This document shows, in pieces, positions 44,099 to 45,603 of a stretch of 45,603 nt of DNA (within the stretch, counting starts at the first letter, position 1; every line of letters begins with the position of its first letter). Both the position numbers and the translations under genes were made by a program. The stretch covers positions 1-45,603 of the forward strand of contig CABXSA010000006.1 of the NCBI GenBank assembly GCA_902514765.1, in the 5' to 3' direction. Below the pieces are notes generated by a model. That model ran no database searches. It worked only from the letters and a program-made list of their open reading frames with translations, and was not told the origin of the DNA. The DNA is from an uncultured SAR86 cluster bacterium. GTDB lineage: Bacteria > Pseudomonadota > Gammaproteobacteria > Magnimaribacterales > AG-339-G14.

Positions 44099-44797
44099 AT
44101 GAAAAAGTTGGAAACTATTGATCAAAACTTTATCAAAACTTTACTTGATAACCTCCCTCAAAATATCGAAGAACTTTCTTTTCCAAAGGATAAAAATAAT
44201 AAAAAAACTTTGGAATTGATTTCACTCGCAGAGGAAAAAGATTTACCTATCTCATTTAATACAGGTAAAAAACTATCAGCTATTTTCAAACCATCACAAA
44301 TAAAAGATATTAATTTTTTAGAAAAGTTGATTAGTCAAAAAGAAAATTCACTTCTACTGATTTTGGATCATGTTATGGATCCGCAAAATGTAGGTTCGAT
44401 ATTAAGAACTGCTTTAGCTGCAAATGTAGATGCGGTAATAGTCAGTAAAAATAGAGCATGTCATCTTACCGAAACAGTAAGAAAGGTTTCCAAAGGTGCT
44501 TCAGAAATAATACCTTTTGTCATTGTTAACAATATCAAATATCTACTTAAAAACCTTAAAACTTTAAATTTCAATATTCTTGGATGCGATGGAACTGCTG
44601 AAAAAGACTATTACGAGTGTGACTATAATTTACCTACAGCTATTATAATGGGGTCTGAAGGTGAAGGTATAAAACCAAATCTAAAAAAAGATATAGACGA
44701 AATGATAAGAATTCCGATGAATGAGCAAATAGAAAGTCTTAACGTATCGAATGCTTGTTCTGTTATTCTATTTGAGGCTAGGAAACAAAGAATTTAA
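44099..44797 (+). CDS. rlmB: SpoU-family 23S rRNA 2'-O-methyltransferase (RlmB-like)
   Basis: LDHVMDPQNVGSILRTALAANVDAVI; IIMGSEGEGIKP; SLNVSNACSVILFEARKQR. Confidence 0.88.
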   Translation: MKKLETIDQNFIKTLLDNLPQNIEELSFPKDKNNKKTLELISLAEEKDLPISFNTGKKLSAIFKPSQIKDINFLEKLISQKENSLLLILDHVMDPQNVGSILRTALAANVDAVIVSKNRACHLTETVRKVSKGASEIIPFVIVNNIKYLLKNLKTLNFNILGCDGTAEKDYYECDYNLPTAIIMGSEGEGIKPNLKKDIDEMIRIPMNEQIESLNVSNACSVILFEARKQRI

Positions 44798-44803
44798 AAA
44801 ACG

Positions 44804-45603
44804 ATGTTGGTACAAAGAACTCTTACAAATCCCATAAAAGCAACTGGTGTAGGGCTTCACACAGGAAGAAAAATTACGATTAATCTTCTGCCTGCTGAAG
44901 AAGATCAAGGAGTGGTCTTTAAAAGAATTGATTTGGAGCCTAATGTTGAAATAAAGGCAGTAGTTGAGAATGTTGGACCGACTTCAATGGCAACAACATT
45001 AAAGGATGGAGAAATTGAAATTGCTACTGTAGAACATATGATGTCTGCTTTTGCTGGATTGGGCATAGATAATGTCACAGTAGAGATAAACGATTGTGAA
45101 GTCCCAATTATGGATGGTAGTGCAAGTCCTTTTGTTTTCTTAATTCAGTCTGCGGGTATAAAAGAACAAACAAAACCAAAAAAGTTTATAAAAATTAAAA
45201 AAGAAATCTCAATAACTACCGATAATGGCGCTTATGCGAAATTGTCTCCTTATGACGGCTTTAAAGTAACGCATTCTCTTATCTATGATGACGAAGCGCG
45301 CAAAGGTCACTCCAGAACAACCACAGTTGACTTTAATTCAACAACTTATTTAAAAGAAATCTCAAGATCAAGGACATATGGCTTTATGGAAGAACTAGAA
45401 GCGTTGAAAAAGAATTCTCTTGCCTTAGGTGCCAGTCAAAAAAATGCTATCGCTATTAAAGATAATGAGATTTTAAATGAAGAAGGTTTACGATCTAAAG
45501 ATGAGTTGGTTAAGCACAAAATTTTGGATGTAATTGGAGACCTATACTTGCTGCAACATAATCTTATTGGAGAATTTGAGGGATATAAATCTGGACATAC
45601 ACA
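44804..45603 (+). CDS. lpxC: UDP-3-O-acyl-N-acetylglucosamine deacetylase, 3'-truncated by window edge
   Basis: Not in ORF track; manual translation MLVQRTLTNPIKATGVGLHTGRKITINLLPAEE...VEHMMSAFAGLGIDNVTVEI...PIMDGSASPFVFLI...HKILDVIGDLYLLQHNLIGEFEGYKSGHT. Confidence 0.95.
   Translation, partial: MLVQRTLTNPIKATGVGLHTGRKITINLLPAEEDQGVVFKRIDLEPNVEIKAVVENVGPTSMATTLKDGEIEIATVEHMMSAFAGLGIDNVTVEINDCEVPIMDGSASPFVFLIQSAGIKEQTKPKKFIKIKKEISITTDNGAYAKLSPYDGFKVTHSLIYDDEARKGHSRTTTVDFNSTTYLKEISRSRTYGFMEELEALKKNSLALGASQKNAIAIKDNEILNEEGLRSKDELVKHKILDVIGDLYLLQHNLIGEFEGYKSGHT

Overview
This window is almost entirely housekeeping sequence from an AT-rich, very compact gammaproteobacterial genome. The combination of fabA/fabB, gene order and small gene forms suggests a streamlined marine (SAR86-like) lineage, but that is inference. 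One ~29 kb minus-strand block runs tRNA-Tyr, tRNA-Thr(GGU), tuf, tRNA-Trp, secE-nusG, rplKA, rplJL, rpoBC, rpsLG-fusA, S10, spc and alpha (37637 down to 8564). Flanking genes are: GT25 glycosyltransferase, rpsT, proB/obgE/rpmA/rplU, fabA-fabB, and ssb/uvrA on the left; birA, two small membrane ORFs, tRNA-Thr(UGU), a GH3 glucosidase, rraA, and rnr-rlmB-lpxC (lpxC truncated by the window edge) on the right. rpmJ, rpmC and the partial lpxC are missing from the ORF track and were read by eye. I saw no CRISPR array, phage, transposon or obvious novel multi-gene system. The most interesting observations are regulatory or architectural: the UAG stop codon of the only tuf copy in the window overlaps the first two bases of mature tRNA-Trp, so RNase P would cut inside the stop codon; -10 boxes sit where transcripts of GT25, rnr and rpsT would be leaderless or nearly so; a boxA-like element lies in the rpsJ (nusE) leader; divergent promoters overlap birA and tRNA-Tyr; and several classical r-protein leader sites have no intergenic space left.
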